Positions 49,792 to 58,679 of a DNA stretch of 64,000 bases are shown piece after piece. Location: assembly GCF_031450805.1 (NCBI RefSeq), contig NZ_JARTVY010000001.1, positions 2,170,001 to 2,234,000 on the forward strand. Reading direction: 5' to 3'. The number at the start of each line of letters is the position of its first letter. Positions within the stretch are counted from its first letter, which is position 1. Position numbers and translations under genes: made by a program. The notes below the pieces were generated by a model. It was not told the origin of the DNA. It made no database searches and worked only from the letters and a program-made list of their open reading frames with translations. Source of the DNA: Caballeronia sp031450805 (GTDB taxonomy: Bacteria > Pseudomonadota > Gammaproteobacteria > Burkholderiales > Burkholderiaceae).

Positions 49792-50915
49792 CGGGCGGGC
49801 CGCGCGCCCGACGAGGAAGCCTGCGCCGCCACCGCGCCGGAAGCGGTCGTGCCGGAATGCGCGGCCGATCCCGCGGAAGCCGCCGAGGCCGCAGCCGTCG
49901 CCGATGAAGCCGCCACCGGCGCGACCGGCGATACGATCTTGATCGGCTGCTCGGGCCCGTAAGTCGGCGAGGCCTTGAGCTGTGCGTCGTTGAAATCCAT
50001 CTGCAAGGCGAGCTGCTTGTTGCGAGAGACGACCTGCAGATCGCCCCAGTTCACCGCGACGTGGCGTTTATCCGCCGCGAGTGAACTCGACAGATCCACG
50101 ACGAGCGCCTGAGGCTGCGCTTGAGAATCGACGAGTACGTCGACCACGCGTCCGATGCGCGCGCCGTTCTTTTGCGTCACCGTCGAATCGACGAGTTGCA
50201 TGAAGGTCGGAGGCGTCTCGTTGACGGGCAGCGGCTTTGGCGGCGGGTCCGCGGCCTTGCCTTTCGCGGGCGGCGGCGGGGGCAGGAACGTGATCGGCGC
50301 GGCCTTCGCGTTCGGCGTGAACCGGAACGCGGTCCACGGGAAGTTCACCTTGCGATCGCCGACGCCGAGAAAGCCCGACAGGTTGACCATCAGCAGTTTC
50401 GGCTTCGTGGACGTATCGACGTACATGTCCACCGCGCGGCCCACGACCTTGCCGTCCGGGCGCTGCACTTCGGCGTCGAGGAGGCCGTGCAACTGATCGT
50501 GCTGCATGATGCGCGTCGCGATGATCTGCGGCGGCGGCGGCGGTTCAGGCGGCTCGGCGGGCGTCGCGACGACGGGCTCCGGCGGCTTCGGCTTCACGAT
50601 GCGGCGCTTCGGCTTCGGTGCGGGCGGCGGTTTCACAGCCGAGGCCGGCTCGGGCGCGACGACGACGGACGCGGGCTCGTCGCTATCGGCGATCTCGGTC
50701 TCGTTCGGCGCCGGGATGTACGAGTGCTCGACGATGGGCGCGGGCGTCTGCTGCGGAAAGATGCCGCACGCCGACAACGCGCACGCGGCGAGCATGACGA
50801 AGCAGTTCGAGAACCGCGACAACCCGGCGATCAGGCGCAATGCGGCATGCCGTGCATGCTGTGTGCAAAGAGGCGCTGCGAACGCCGCATGGCCGGTCGA
50901 GATACCGCCTGTCAT
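49788..50915 (-). CDS. Lipoprotein with two PRC-barrel domains
   Basis: A protein of up to 375 residues. A lipobox (LAACALSAC, Cys near residue 50) follows a hydrophobic core. A Pro/Lys-rich linker with PPAPKPKRRIVKPKPPEP leads to two PRC-barrel-like domains, LDAEVQRPDGKVVGRAVDMY near residue 160 and STVTQKNGARIGRVVDVLVD near residue 250, then an Ala/Ser-rich tail. The ATG at 50915 has GGAG but gives a long n-region that includes a heptamer array; a TTG at 50840 would give a normal signal. Envelope anchoring is likely; function is unknown. Confidence 0.7.
   Translation of the reverse strand: MTGGISTGHAAFAAPLCTQHARHAALRLIAGLSRFSNCFVMLAACALSACGIFPQQTPAPIVEHSYIPAPNETEIADSDEPASVVVAPEPASAVKPPPAPKPKRRIVKPKPPEPVVATPAEPPEPPPPPQIIATRIMQHDQLHGLLDAEVQRPDGKVVGRAVDMYVDTSTKPKLLMVNLSGFLGVGDRKVNFPWTAFRFTPNAKAAPITFLPPPPPAKGKAADPPPKPLPVNETPPTFMQLVDSTVTQKNGARIGRVVDVLVDSQAQPQALVVDLSSSLAADKRHVAVNWGDLQVVSRNKQLALQMDFNDAQLKASPTYGPEQPIKIVSPVAPVAASSATAAASAASAGSAAHSGTTASGAVAAQASSSGARPAR
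50836..50867. repeat. Heptamer array at the PRC lipoprotein start
   Basis: GCAATGC and GGCATGC are followed, after a two-base shift, by TGCATGC (50853) and TGTGTGC (50860). The palindrome TGCATGCTGTGTGCA covers 50853-50867. It lies just upstream of the alternative TTG start at 50840 on the minus strand, as the other arrays lie upstream of starts, which is an argument for the shorter protein. Confidence 0.5.
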
Positions 50916-51003
50916 CACAAAAGCTCCATGTATCCGTGCCGCCTTCCTGGTTTGCATTTTGTCGGCCGACGCGGCGAGCGTGCGGCCCTGTGATCCGCGC
51001 GGA

Positions 51004-51558
51004 TCATGCGCCGGGCGGTGCGGGCCGCTCAGCGAGCCGCGCCGCCGTATCGGCCGCGCCCATTCTCTGCGCGAAGTCGCGGGCGCAGAGGCCGCCCTGG
51101 TCGCGCGCGTCTGGATTCGCGCCGCGCGCAATCAGCAGATCGACGATTTCCACGCGATTGAACATTGCCGCGATCATCAGCGCCGTGCGTCCATCGGGCG
51201 ATGCGCCTTCCACGTCCGCGCCATGCGCGAGCAGCGTGTCGATCACGTCCCTGAAGCCCTTGAACGCCGCGCCCGCGATCGGCGTCTGGCCGTTGTCGTT
51301 GCGCAGGTCCGGATCGGCCTCGTGCTCGAGCAGCACGCGCACGGCGTCGGCGTGGCCGTGGTAGCTCGCGAGCATCACGAGGCTGTCGCCCTTGTCGTTG
51401 AGCAGGTTCGGCGGCAAGCCCTTATGAAGCAGGGCGTCGAGCATCGGGGCGTCGCCCCGGCGCGCGGCGTTGAAGACTTCGGCTGCGAACGCAATGGTTT
51501 CTTCGTCAGGGCCTTCGCGAGGTGCATTGTGCGAATCGGCGTTGGGGTCCTGCTGCAT
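51004..51558 (-). CDS. Ankyrin-repeat protein
   Basis: A 184-residue cytoplasmic protein with about four ankyrin repeats (residues 40-170), each showing the G-x-T/S-x-L..A..xG pattern: KGDSLVMLASYHGHADAVRV, NGQTPIAGAAFKGFRDVIDT and DGRTALMIAAMFNRVEIVDL. Ankyrin repeats bind other proteins; no partner can be read from the neighbours. ATG at 51558 has GGAGCG in front, while the open frame reaches 51807 over non-homologous sequence. Confidence 0.85.
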   Translation of the reverse strand: MQQDPNADSHNAPREGPDEETIAFAAEVFNAARRGDAPMLDALLHKGLPPNLLNDKGDSLVMLASYHGHADAVRVLLEHEADPDLRNDNGQTPIAGAAFKGFRDVIDTLLAHGADVEGASPDGRTALMIAAMFNRVEIVDLLIARGANPDARDQGGLCARDFAQRMGAADTAARLAERPAPPGA

Positions 51559-51798
51559 GTTTCGCTCCGATGGACACGCGGCGGTGCGCGGCCGGTTGGT
51601 CGTAATGCATTCGACGATGCGTGGCGCACGATGCGCTGGCGGAATCATCGGCAGCATACACAGGTTTGACGACGCGCCGCACCCGGCCCGCAGGCAGCAC
51701 GTTCTGCGCCACGCTCGGCAGCGGCGTCGCATTGCTTGACGATGCGGCATGTGCGCCCTTAGGCTCGACGACACTTCCCGTCTTCCACGCCGCCATCC

Positions 51799-52470
51799 AT
51801 GACGCACTCTCCAACGACTCCGGACGACGCCATACGCCGCCGCGCGCCCGCCGCCGAACGCAATCGCGATGCGATTCTAGCCGTCCTCGCACGCGTACTG
51901 CCGGCTCGGGGCGTCGTGCTCGAGATAGCGAGCGGCACGGGACAACACGCCGTCCACTGCGCGGCCGCGTTGCCGGGCGTCGTCTGGCAGCCGAGCGATC
52001 CCGACGCCGCCGCCCGCGACTCCATCGCGGCCTGGCGCGCGCACGCCGGTCTCGCAAACCTGAACCCGCCGCTCGCCATCGACGTGACGCACGGCGATTG
52101 GGGCATCGGCGCGGTTGCGGCCATCGTGTGCATCAATATGATCCACATTGCGCCGTGGCAGGCGGCCGAGGCGCTCGTGCGCGGCGCCGCCGAACGACTG
52201 AGTGCGGGGGGCGTACTGTACCTGTATGGGCCGTATCGACGCAACGGCGCGCACACTGCGCCGAGCAACGAAGCGTTCGATGCCCAACTGCGCGCAACCA
52301 ATGAACTGTGGGGCGTGCGTGATCTCGAAGCGGTCGAGTCGCTGGCGAACCGCGCCGGTTTCGCGCTCGCGGAGATCGTGCCGATGCCCGCGAACAACTT
52401 CAGTCTCGTGTTCATCAGGCAAGCACCAAGCATAGCTGCCACTTGCGCCGAAACCGGCGACGCCGTGTAG
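51799..52470 (+). CDS. DUF938-family SAM-dependent methyltransferase-like protein
   Basis: A 223-residue class I methyltransferase fold. Motif I is LEIASGTGQHAVHCA near residue 41, followed by WQPSDPDAAARDSIAAWRA, which is diagnostic of the DUF938 family, and LYGPYRRNGAHTAPSNEAFD in the second half. The substrate is not known. The final 15 residues extend beyond the usual family end. It precedes a Rieske oxygenase gene by 77 bp. Confidence 0.85.
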   Translation: MTHSPTTPDDAIRRRAPAAERNRDAILAVLARVLPARGVVLEIASGTGQHAVHCAAALPGVVWQPSDPDAAARDSIAAWRAHAGLANLNPPLAIDVTHGDWGIGAVAAIVCINMIHIAPWQAAEALVRGAAERLSAGGVLYLYGPYRRNGAHTAPSNEAFDAQLRATNELWGVRDLEAVESLANRAGFALAEIVPMPANNFSLVFIRQAPSIAATCAETGDAV

Positions 52471-52547
52471 ACTGCGAGAGATCGTTCCATTGCGCCGGCA
52501 TGCGTACCGGCGCGTAATCCGATCTCCTTCCACCGGAGGCGTTCTAC

Positions 52548-53684
52548 ATGCACGCAGCGTTGCCGCAAGGCGAGCAGGAAGCCGGTCCCATCGATACGTC
52601 CGCAAGCCCGCCGCGCGATCTGCGCCGCATCGACATTCATCCCGATCACTGGTATCCGCTCGCATGGTCGCGCGAAGTGAAGCGCGGTCACGCGCATGCG
52701 GTGCGCTTCGCGGGCGATCCCATCGTGCTCGTTCGAACGGACTCGGGCAAGGTGTTCGCGCTCGAAGACCGTTGCGCGCACCGGCAGGTGCCGCTTTCGG
52801 CGGGCGTCGTCGACGGCGAATCGATCCGCTGCTGCTATCACGGCTGGACCTACGACTGCACCGGCCGCTGCACCGACATTCCGTATCTCGGCCGCGAGCG
52901 CCTGCCCAATGGCGTGCGCGCGTATCCGTGCCGCGAAGAAGCGGGGCTGGTGTTCGTCTTCACCGGCGATCCGCAACTCGCCGACACCGCGCGGTTTCCT
53001 TCGCTCGCTTCCGCCGTCGACAAGACCTACAAGACGCGCCGCTTCGGGCAGAAAGTGAACTGCCATTACACCTTCATGCACGAGAATCTGATGGACATGA
53101 ACCATCAGTTCCTGCACCGGCGGCAGATGGGCAGCATGCGCGCGCGGTCCGTGGGGCGCCGGCGGGGTGAGGACTGGATCGAGGTCGATTACACCTTCGC
53201 GCGTGAGGCGGGCAAGCAGCCGATCGGCGAGGCGCTCGTCTTCGGCCAGAAGCGCGGCGCGAAACCCGATCCGGCGCAGAAGGACGTGATGACCATCCGC
53301 ACGGAGTACCCGTACCAGACGCTCAAGATCCGCACGAAGGACGAGACGATGGTGATGGATCTGTGGATCGCCTACGTTCCACTCGATGCAAAGCAGCGCA
53401 CCAATCGCACGTTCGGGCTGTTGTCGATTCGCCGCCCGAAGATTCCCGTTCTGCTCGATGCCGCGTGGCCGCTGCTCGTGTGGTTTACCGAGCGTATCTT
53501 CAAAGAAGACCGGTGGATCGTCGAGCGTGAACAGGAAGCACATGACCGGCAGGGCGCGGACCACAATCACGAAGTCTTTCCCGTCATCAACGAACTGCGC
53601 GCGCTGCTGATGGAACATGGCGCGCCGCATCGTGGTGCGACCGTGCATCGCATCGTGCCGGTGGAAGAGTTGCCTGCGTCGTGA
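52548..53684 (+). CDS. Rieske-type aromatic ring-hydroxylating oxygenase subunit
   Basis: A 378-residue oxygenase alpha-subunit-like protein. The [2Fe-2S] Rieske ligands are C76 and H78 in CAHRQ and C95 and H98 in CCYHGW. The mononuclear iron region shows HENLMDMNHQFLHRR near residue 180. Similar single-component-like oxygenases are widespread in Burkholderia with unknown substrates. No ferredoxin or reductase gene is next to it. GGAGG lies before the ATG. Neighbours (methyltransferase, small protein) do not reveal a pathway. Confidence 0.86.
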   Translation: MHAALPQGEQEAGPIDTSASPPRDLRRIDIHPDHWYPLAWSREVKRGHAHAVRFAGDPIVLVRTDSGKVFALEDRCAHRQVPLSAGVVDGESIRCCYHGWTYDCTGRCTDIPYLGRERLPNGVRAYPCREEAGLVFVFTGDPQLADTARFPSLASAVDKTYKTRRFGQKVNCHYTFMHENLMDMNHQFLHRRQMGSMRARSVGRRRGEDWIEVDYTFAREAGKQPIGEALVFGQKRGAKPDPAQKDVMTIRTEYPYQTLKIRTKDETMVMDLWIAYVPLDAKQRTNRTFGLLSIRRPKIPVLLDAAWPLLVWFTERIFKEDRWIVEREQEAHDRQGADHNHEVFPVINELRALLMEHGAPHRGATVHRIVPVEELPAS

Positions 53685-53790
53685 CCGGCCGCCATGCAGC
53701 GCGACACTGCGGCGCGGCACGCACGGATTGCGGCCAGCGCGCTGCGGCGCTATACATGAAGCTCGCACCAGCCACCGGAGGCAGACCATC

Positions 53791-54081
53791 ATGAGCACCG
53801 ACCCGACCGAGCCGCGCGATTTGCGCCAGATACGCTCGACCGAGCCCGATCTCCAGGAGCCGCATCCGAACGTCGAGCATTTCGATGCGGCGATCACGCA
53901 CGTCGACGAATCCGTCGCTGCAGGGCGGATGGCCGCCGGGGCGGCGAAGGGCATTCTGTATAGCCTGATCGAGACGCTCGGCACGCTCGTCGGCGATCCC
54001 GACCTGCCGTCGCATGCGCGTTCCGGCTATGAGGGACTGCTGGAAACGGCCCGCGAGTTGCGCGCGAAAATCGAGCAGTAA
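53791..54081 (+). CDS. Small conserved cytoplasmic protein of unknown function
   Basis: A 96-residue acidic, mainly helical protein. The central section ITHVDESVAAGRMAAGAAKG, then YSLIETLGTLVGD and a terminal LLETARELRAKIEQ look like a short coiled-coil or helical-bundle protein. No signal or membrane segment. CCGGAGG lies before the ATG. I do not recognise a family. Confidence 0.6.
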   Translation: MSTDPTEPRDLRQIRSTEPDLQEPHPNVEHFDAAITHVDESVAAGRMAAGAAKGILYSLIETLGTLVGDPDLPSHARSGYEGLLETARELRAKIEQ

Positions 54082-54579
54082 TTCAATCTTCGGGCGACGC
54101 GCGGCTTTCGCGTGTCGCTCGCGTCTTATCGTCGCTGCTTTCCCGGTGCTTACGAAGAAAATCGGCTTCGCTTATCCGAGGCGGCGCTAAAGGGTTTCGC
54201 ATTACGCGGTTCAGTTCTTGCGCGGATACCCGTTTCCTTACGGGACGCATCTCCGGAAGGTCTCACCGATTCTCCCCCGCAGCCTTATGCCACGGCGCTT
54301 TCGCACGCGCCGACGGTTTAACGACGCCCCGTTGCCGTCAGGCTTTTGTCATGTTGGTGACCGAATGCCGAATATTTGCCGACTCGCAAATACTGGTTAA
54401 CCATGCGGTGAAAAAAAACGACACCAGCGCGCGCGATTCTTTCGGATTCTATCGGTAAGCCATACACTTGCCAGCGATAAAAGTTACGGCCGATGTAACC
54501 GGAGAACGTTCCCGGTTTGGGGGTTTCACTATCGGCCATGCACAGTTCGCCCATACCGCACGATGCAAGAGGAGAAGAA
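54082..54579. promoter_or_regulatory. 498-bp gap upstream of the porin, with one strong inverted repeat
   Basis: I see no gene here; the short frames lack ribosome-binding sites. The feature of note is TATTTGCCGACTCGCAAATA (54373-54392), with perfect 7-bp arms around a 6-base centre, about 190 bp before the porin start. It lies in an AT-richer section (54350-54480) that also has an A8 run (54412-54419). Porin genes usually have long 5' regions with regulator sites or sRNA targets, so an operator is plausible. No clear -35/-10 pair could be fixed. Confidence 0.45.
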
Positions 54580-55824
54580 ATGAAAGGCTTCAAAAAGACC
54601 CAGGCCGCCGTCATCGCCGCGACCGCGTTTGCAGCCGCTGCGCCGGCTTTCGCGCAAAGCAGCGTGACGCTGTACGGTATCGTCGACGACTCGATCGTTT
54701 ATCAGAGCAGCCAGACGAATCTGGCGCGCACGAACCCGGGTCGTTCGAACGTCAAGCTGGCTTCGGGCATCTGGGCCGGCAGCCGTTTCGGCCTGAAGGG
54801 CGCTGAAGACCTCGGTGGCGGCAATAAGGCCATCTTCCAGCTGGAATCGGGCTTCGATATCAACAGCGGTTCGCAGCAATTCTCCAACGCGATGTTCGGC
54901 CGTCAGGCCTGGATCGGTTTGACGAACCCGGCTTACGGTACGTTGACTCTGGGTCGTCAGTACACGTCTTACTACACGCTGCTCGCACCGTATAGCCCGA
55001 CGAACTGGCTGACGGGCTACTTCGGCGCGCATCCGGGCGACGTGGACGGCCTCGATACCATCTACCGCGCGAATAACTCGATCGTCTACACGACTCCGAA
55101 GCTCTACGGCTTCACGGCAAGCGGCTCGTACTCGTTCGCCGGCGTTCCGGGCAGCGCGTATCAGGGTTCGACGTGGTCGGCAGCGTTGCAGTATCAGCAA
55201 GGCCCGGTCGGCGGCACGGTGGCGTTCTCGCGCATTAACAACGCGGCTCCTGGCGGCGGTATCTACAGCGGCAGCTCGACCACGATCAACGACACGACGA
55301 GCACGACGGGCGCCGGCCAGCCGGGCGTTTCCGCGATCACGTCGGGTTATCAGCGTGCGCAGGCGCAACAGCGTTTCGCCGTCGCCGGCGGCTATGCGTT
55401 CAACAGTGCGTGGGACATCTCGCTGACCTACACGAACGTTCAGTACATTCCGGGCATCAACTCGCAGTTCACCGATGAGGCCGTCTTCAACACGGCGGGC
55501 GGCGTCCTGCACTGGAAGGCTTCATCGGCATGGGACTTCGCAGCGGGCTACAGCTACACGTGGGCCAGCAAGGCTAACGGCATTTCCGATGCCGCGTCGT
55601 ACCACCAGTTCAACCTGTCGCAGTATTACTCGCTGTCGAAGCGTACTGGCCTGTACGCACTGGAAGCGTTCCAGCGCGCCAACGGAAACACGTTGTACTA
55701 CCCGTCGAGCGGCGTCCTCCGTCAGGGAGCAGCGAACGCATCGATCGGCGACGGCTTCCAGAGTGCGCCGTCCGCATCGCGCAGCATGTTCGCAGCAGGC
55801 GTGGGCATCATCCACCGCTTCTGA
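54580..55824 (+). CDS. Gram-negative outer-membrane porin
   Basis: A 414-residue general porin of the Burkholderia OpcP/Omp38 type. It has a signal peptide (MKGFKKTQAAVIAATAFAAA, cleavage after APAFA) and the mature start QSSVTLYGIVDDSIVYQSSQ. The constriction-loop region and repeated beta-strands follow, ending in aromatic GIIHRF, the C-terminal Phe needed for outer-membrane insertion. It forms 16-stranded trimeric channels for small solutes. AAGAGGAG lies 8 bases before the ATG. A terminator follows. Codon use is strongly biased, as in highly expressed genes. Confidence 0.93.
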   Translation: MKGFKKTQAAVIAATAFAAAAPAFAQSSVTLYGIVDDSIVYQSSQTNLARTNPGRSNVKLASGIWAGSRFGLKGAEDLGGGNKAIFQLESGFDINSGSQQFSNAMFGRQAWIGLTNPAYGTLTLGRQYTSYYTLLAPYSPTNWLTGYFGAHPGDVDGLDTIYRANNSIVYTTPKLYGFTASGSYSFAGVPGSAYQGSTWSAALQYQQGPVGGTVAFSRINNAAPGGGIYSGSSTTINDTTSTTGAGQPGVSAITSGYQRAQAQQRFAVAGGYAFNSAWDISLTYTNVQYIPGINSQFTDEAVFNTAGGVLHWKASSAWDFAAGYSYTWASKANGISDAASYHQFNLSQYYSLSKRTGLYALEAFQRANGNTLYYPSSGVLRQGAANASIGDGFQSAPSASRSMFAAGVGIIHRF

Positions 55825-55842
55825 GCTTTACTCGCTCCACGA

Positions 55843-55875
55843 GAAAACCGGACGCCTCGGCGCCCGGTTTTTTTT
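55843..55875 (+). terminator. Rho-independent terminator of the porin gene
   Basis: AAAACCGG-A-CGCC and GGCG-CC-CGGTTTT pair with a 2-base loop and small internal mismatch, and eight T follow. It lies 18 bases after the porin stop. Confidence 0.85.
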
Positions 55876-55891
55876 CGGCCCGCGCATTGCG

Positions 55892-56662
55892 TCAGATGAA
55901 CATTCCGCCCGACACCTCCACGCGCTGCGCAGTCATCCATCGATTGCCTTCGGACAGCATGGCCGCAATCGCACCGCCGATGTCGTCCGGGACGCCCGCG
56001 CGTCCGAGCGCCGTGTTCTGCGCAACGAAGTCGTTCACGTCCTGATCGTCGCGCACGGTTCCGCCGCCGAAATCCGTTTCGATCGCCCCCGGCGCGATGG
56101 TATTCACCGTGATGCCGTGCGGGCCCAGTTCCTTCGCAAGATAACGGGTGAGCACTTCGATGCCGCCTTTCATCGTCGCATACGCCGCGAAGCCGGGCAG
56201 CGCGAAACGCGTCAGTCCGCTCGACACGTTCACGATGCTCCCTTCCTCGTGCAAGTACGGCAGCAACGTCTGCGTCAAAAAGAACGGCCCCTTCAGATGA
56301 ATGTTGACGAGCGTGTCGAACTGCTCCGGTGTGGTTTCGGCGAAGGGCGCGTTCGCGCCGATTCCCGCGTTGTTCACCAGAAAGTCGAAGTTGGTGCGCT
56401 CGAAGGTCTGTTCCAGTGCCTTGCACACTTCATCGCCGAACGCGCCGAAGGTTTCGCATCGGCTGACGTCGAGCTTGAGCATCGCGCACTTGCATCCGAG
56501 TTCCTCGATCTCGCCGGCTACCGCTTCGGCCGACGCGGCGTCGCTGTTCCACGTGCCGATGATGCCGACGCCCTGTTGCGCGAGCTTGAGCGCCGCGCTG
56601 CGTCCGAGTCCGCGGCCGGCGCCTGTGATGACTGCGACCTTTGAGCTCATGTATCCGTCCAC
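55892..56662 (-). CDS. SDR-family oxidoreductase (3-oxoacyl-ACP-reductase-like)
   Basis: A 256-residue short-chain dehydrogenase. Cofactor motif TGAGRGLGR lies near residue 14, NNAGIGANAPF near 98, and the catalytic Ser in NVSSGL and Tyr-Lys in YATMKGG. The C-terminus GMFI closes an SDR domain. Start: a GTG at 56662 has AAGGAG 6 bases upstream, whereas the ATG at 56650 is 18 bases away from it, so GTG is preferred (the ATG gives 252 residues). Substrate unknown. It faces away from the porin terminator. Confidence 0.82.
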   Translation of the reverse strand: MDGYMSSKVAVITGAGRGLGRSAALKLAQQGVGIIGTWNSDAASAEAVAGEIEELGCKCAMLKLDVSRCETFGAFGDEVCKALEQTFERTNFDFLVNNAGIGANAPFAETTPEQFDTLVNIHLKGPFFLTQTLLPYLHEEGSIVNVSSGLTRFALPGFAAYATMKGGIEVLTRYLAKELGPHGITVNTIAPGAIETDFGGGTVRDDQDVNDFVAQNTALGRAGVPDDIGGAIAAMLSEGNRWMTAQRVEVSGGMFI

Positions 56663-56810
56663 TGGCTGCTCCTTTGCGTTGCGTTGAACGATGCACGAAC
56701 TGTAGGACGACCGGGCGCTCAAGGAAACTCCGCGCGATGCTGCAGCGCATCGTGCGCGGGCGCGTGCCTTGCTGCTTCGCTTCGATCAACGCATCAATGG
56801 AGAAATCGCC

Positions 56811-57209
56811 ATGACGACAGCAGGCAACTCGAAACAGGACAGTTCAGCCCAAGGCGGCGATGCGCCCGGTCTTGCTCGACCGTTCCGCCTCTTCGCGGTG
56901 GAGCAGCGCGTGCTCGCGCAGAACGTCGACGGCAAGGTGATCGATATCGGCGCGATGGATTCGAGTAACGGACAGTTCTGCGCGCGCCTCGACGTCGACG
57001 ATATTTCGGTCGAGCCGAAGCGCAGTCCGGAACTGGCGCTCAAGGCGCTCGTCGACAAGCTCACGTTCGACTATCTCGATGGCCTTTTCACGAGCGAGCG
57101 CGAAGCGGAAGTGAGCGGGCGTCTGCAGGACTTCCCGAACGTCGAATTCGAACTCGACGAAACGCTGCCGCGCGACATGACCGACCGCACGCCGCCCCAC
57201 ATCTTCTAG
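56811..57209 (+). CDS. Conserved hypothetical protein
   Basis: A 132-residue cytoplasmic acidic protein. GGAG is 8 bases before the ATG. The middle, VDGKVIDIGAMDSSNGQFC, followed by RLDVDDISVEPKRSPELALK, shows a mixed beta pattern without catalytic motif. I do not recognise a family. It converges with the DUF2235 gene 12 bases downstream. Confidence 0.6.
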   Translation: MTTAGNSKQDSSAQGGDAPGLARPFRLFAVEQRVLAQNVDGKVIDIGAMDSSNGQFCARLDVDDISVEPKRSPELALKALVDKLTFDYLDGLFTSEREAEVSGRLQDFPNVEFELDETLPRDMTDRTPPHIF

Positions 57210-57221
57210 GCGATCACGGCC

Positions 57222-58268
57222 CTACTGGCCGAGCGGCAAGCCGCGCAGTTGTTCACGAAAAGCGGGATACGAGTCGAGGAAGCCGGGCGCATCGAGACGA
57301 TCGAACAGGCTCGGATCGATGGTTTCGTTCAGTGCCGCGCCCGCTGCGCGCGGCACTTTCTGGCAGACATCGCGCAGCAGCGGGTTCTTGCTGGTGAATT
57401 CGGTATACGAGTCGATGGGCTCCGACGCGTAGGCGGCATCGGGGATGGCGATCGGCTTGTCGAACGCGAGGCCGTGGGATTCGGCTTTCTGCCGCAGCCA
57501 CTCGGCCGGAATCAGCGGCAAAAGGTCGGCCGGATCGCGAGGCGGGCTGACGTAGCCGCCGCCGACGTTCGCATGTGCGCCCGCGAACCAGCGCTGCTCC
57601 AGCGGCAACGCGCCGCGGTCTTCCGCGCCTGGCGTCCACAAGGTCGGCTTGTACAGCGAGCGGAATTCATTGGCGGCAATCGCGTGGTAAGCGGCTTTCG
57701 TGCGATTCGAGAGCGTGGTGTCGTGAAACCTGTAGTAGCTGGAAAAGCCGGGCACCGCGAGGCCGTCTATCGGTATGCCGAGTTCACCAACCGTATCCCA
57801 TACGCCGATGAACGCGACATCCACCTCACGCGAAAATTGCTGGCGATACGCCTGTACCGATTCGTCTTCGGCGCTGACGGCCTGATCGCGGTAGATGCCG
57901 TAGGCCTGACGAATGGAATCCGTGCCCCAGTCATTCGCCAGTCCGCATTTGCGGATCAACCCGGCAAGGCTGCGCGCGGAGTAGGCGCCGCGCGAGAAGC
58001 CGAAAATATAGATCGATGCGCCCGGCGTGTACCGCTCGCACAGCCATGCGTAACCGCTTCTAATGTTCTCGGAAAGGCCGTCGCCGAACGCGCCGCCCAG
58101 GAACTTGCTTGCGAGCGAAAAGAGTCCGTTGCCTCGCGTGCCGACTCCGGCCACGTAGAGCGTTTCCTGTTCATCCGATTCGGGCGCCAGCTTGTAGAGC
58201 AGGTACGCGTTGGTCCGGTCGTTCGGCTCGTTCCAGGTGCCATCGAAGAAGAGGGCGAGTCGCGTCAT
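57222..58268 (-). CDS. DUF2235 alpha/beta-hydrolase-like protein
   Basis: A 348-residue protein. It starts with MTRLALFFDGTWN, diagnostic of DUF2235, and has the serine-hydrolase nucleophile motif GFSRG (S92), followed by a conserved second region VAFIGVWDTVGELG near 155 and WFAGAHANVGGGY near 233 (likely catalytic His). Related proteins include T6SS phospholipase effectors (Tle1), but no VgrG, PAAR or immunity gene lies nearby and there is no signal, so a housekeeping hydrolase is as likely. CAGGAG precedes the ATG. Confidence 0.85.
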   Translation of the reverse strand: MTRLALFFDGTWNEPNDRTNAYLLYKLAPESDEQETLYVAGVGTRGNGLFSLASKFLGGAFGDGLSENIRSGYAWLCERYTPGASIYIFGFSRGAYSARSLAGLIRKCGLANDWGTDSIRQAYGIYRDQAVSAEDESVQAYRQQFSREVDVAFIGVWDTVGELGIPIDGLAVPGFSSYYRFHDTTLSNRTKAAYHAIAANEFRSLYKPTLWTPGAEDRGALPLEQRWFAGAHANVGGGYVSPPRDPADLLPLIPAEWLRQKAESHGLAFDKPIAIPDAAYASEPIDSYTEFTSKNPLLRDVCQKVPRAAGAALNETIDPSLFDRLDAPGFLDSYPAFREQLRGLPLGQ

Positions 58269-58455
58269 GATGATCTCCTGGACGTGGTCTTCTGTCCTAA
58301 CAAATAGGAAATCGGCGCACGGCATGCAAGCGCTTTACGTCGCCCTGTTCACCCGCGGCGTGACCGTGCTGGATTTTGTCGGAAACGACAGAGCGCGAGT
58401 CGCGGCGACGTGCGATGCTACAGACTTACGGAGCAGTCTTTTCGTGGAGTGAATC

Positions 58456-58677
58456 ATGAAGAAGCACTTCGCCGGAATTCTCCTCATCGTCTGTGCATCG
58501 ACAGCCGCCGTTGCCTATGCGCGCGACGACGGGCCGCGTTTCGCTCAGGATCGGCTCGATGCGCTCGTCGCGCAACACGCGCAGGCCAACCGCCATATTG
58601 CCCCTGGCAAGCACGACAGCCCGCCGGCCAGCGCACCCGCGAAGCGCGCGGTCAGCGGCACGGCCAGCACTTCGTGA
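58456..58677 (+). CDS. Small exported protein of unknown function
   Basis: A 73-residue product with a signal peptide (MKKHFAGILLIVCASTAAVA, cleavage near AYA) and a mature part of about 50 polar residues with His, Ala and Pro. GTGGAG precedes the ATG. No known family. It converges with the DUF1272 gene, 2 bases apart. Confidence 0.5.
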   Translation: MKKHFAGILLIVCASTAAVAYARDDGPRFAQDRLDALVAQHAQANRHIAPGKHDSPPASAPAKRAVSGTASTS

Positions 58678-58679
58678 CT

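Noticed and set aside
54082..54400. Short frames upstream of the porin as small genes
   Set aside because: There are no ribosome-binding sites or homology-like features, and composition is that of a leader region.
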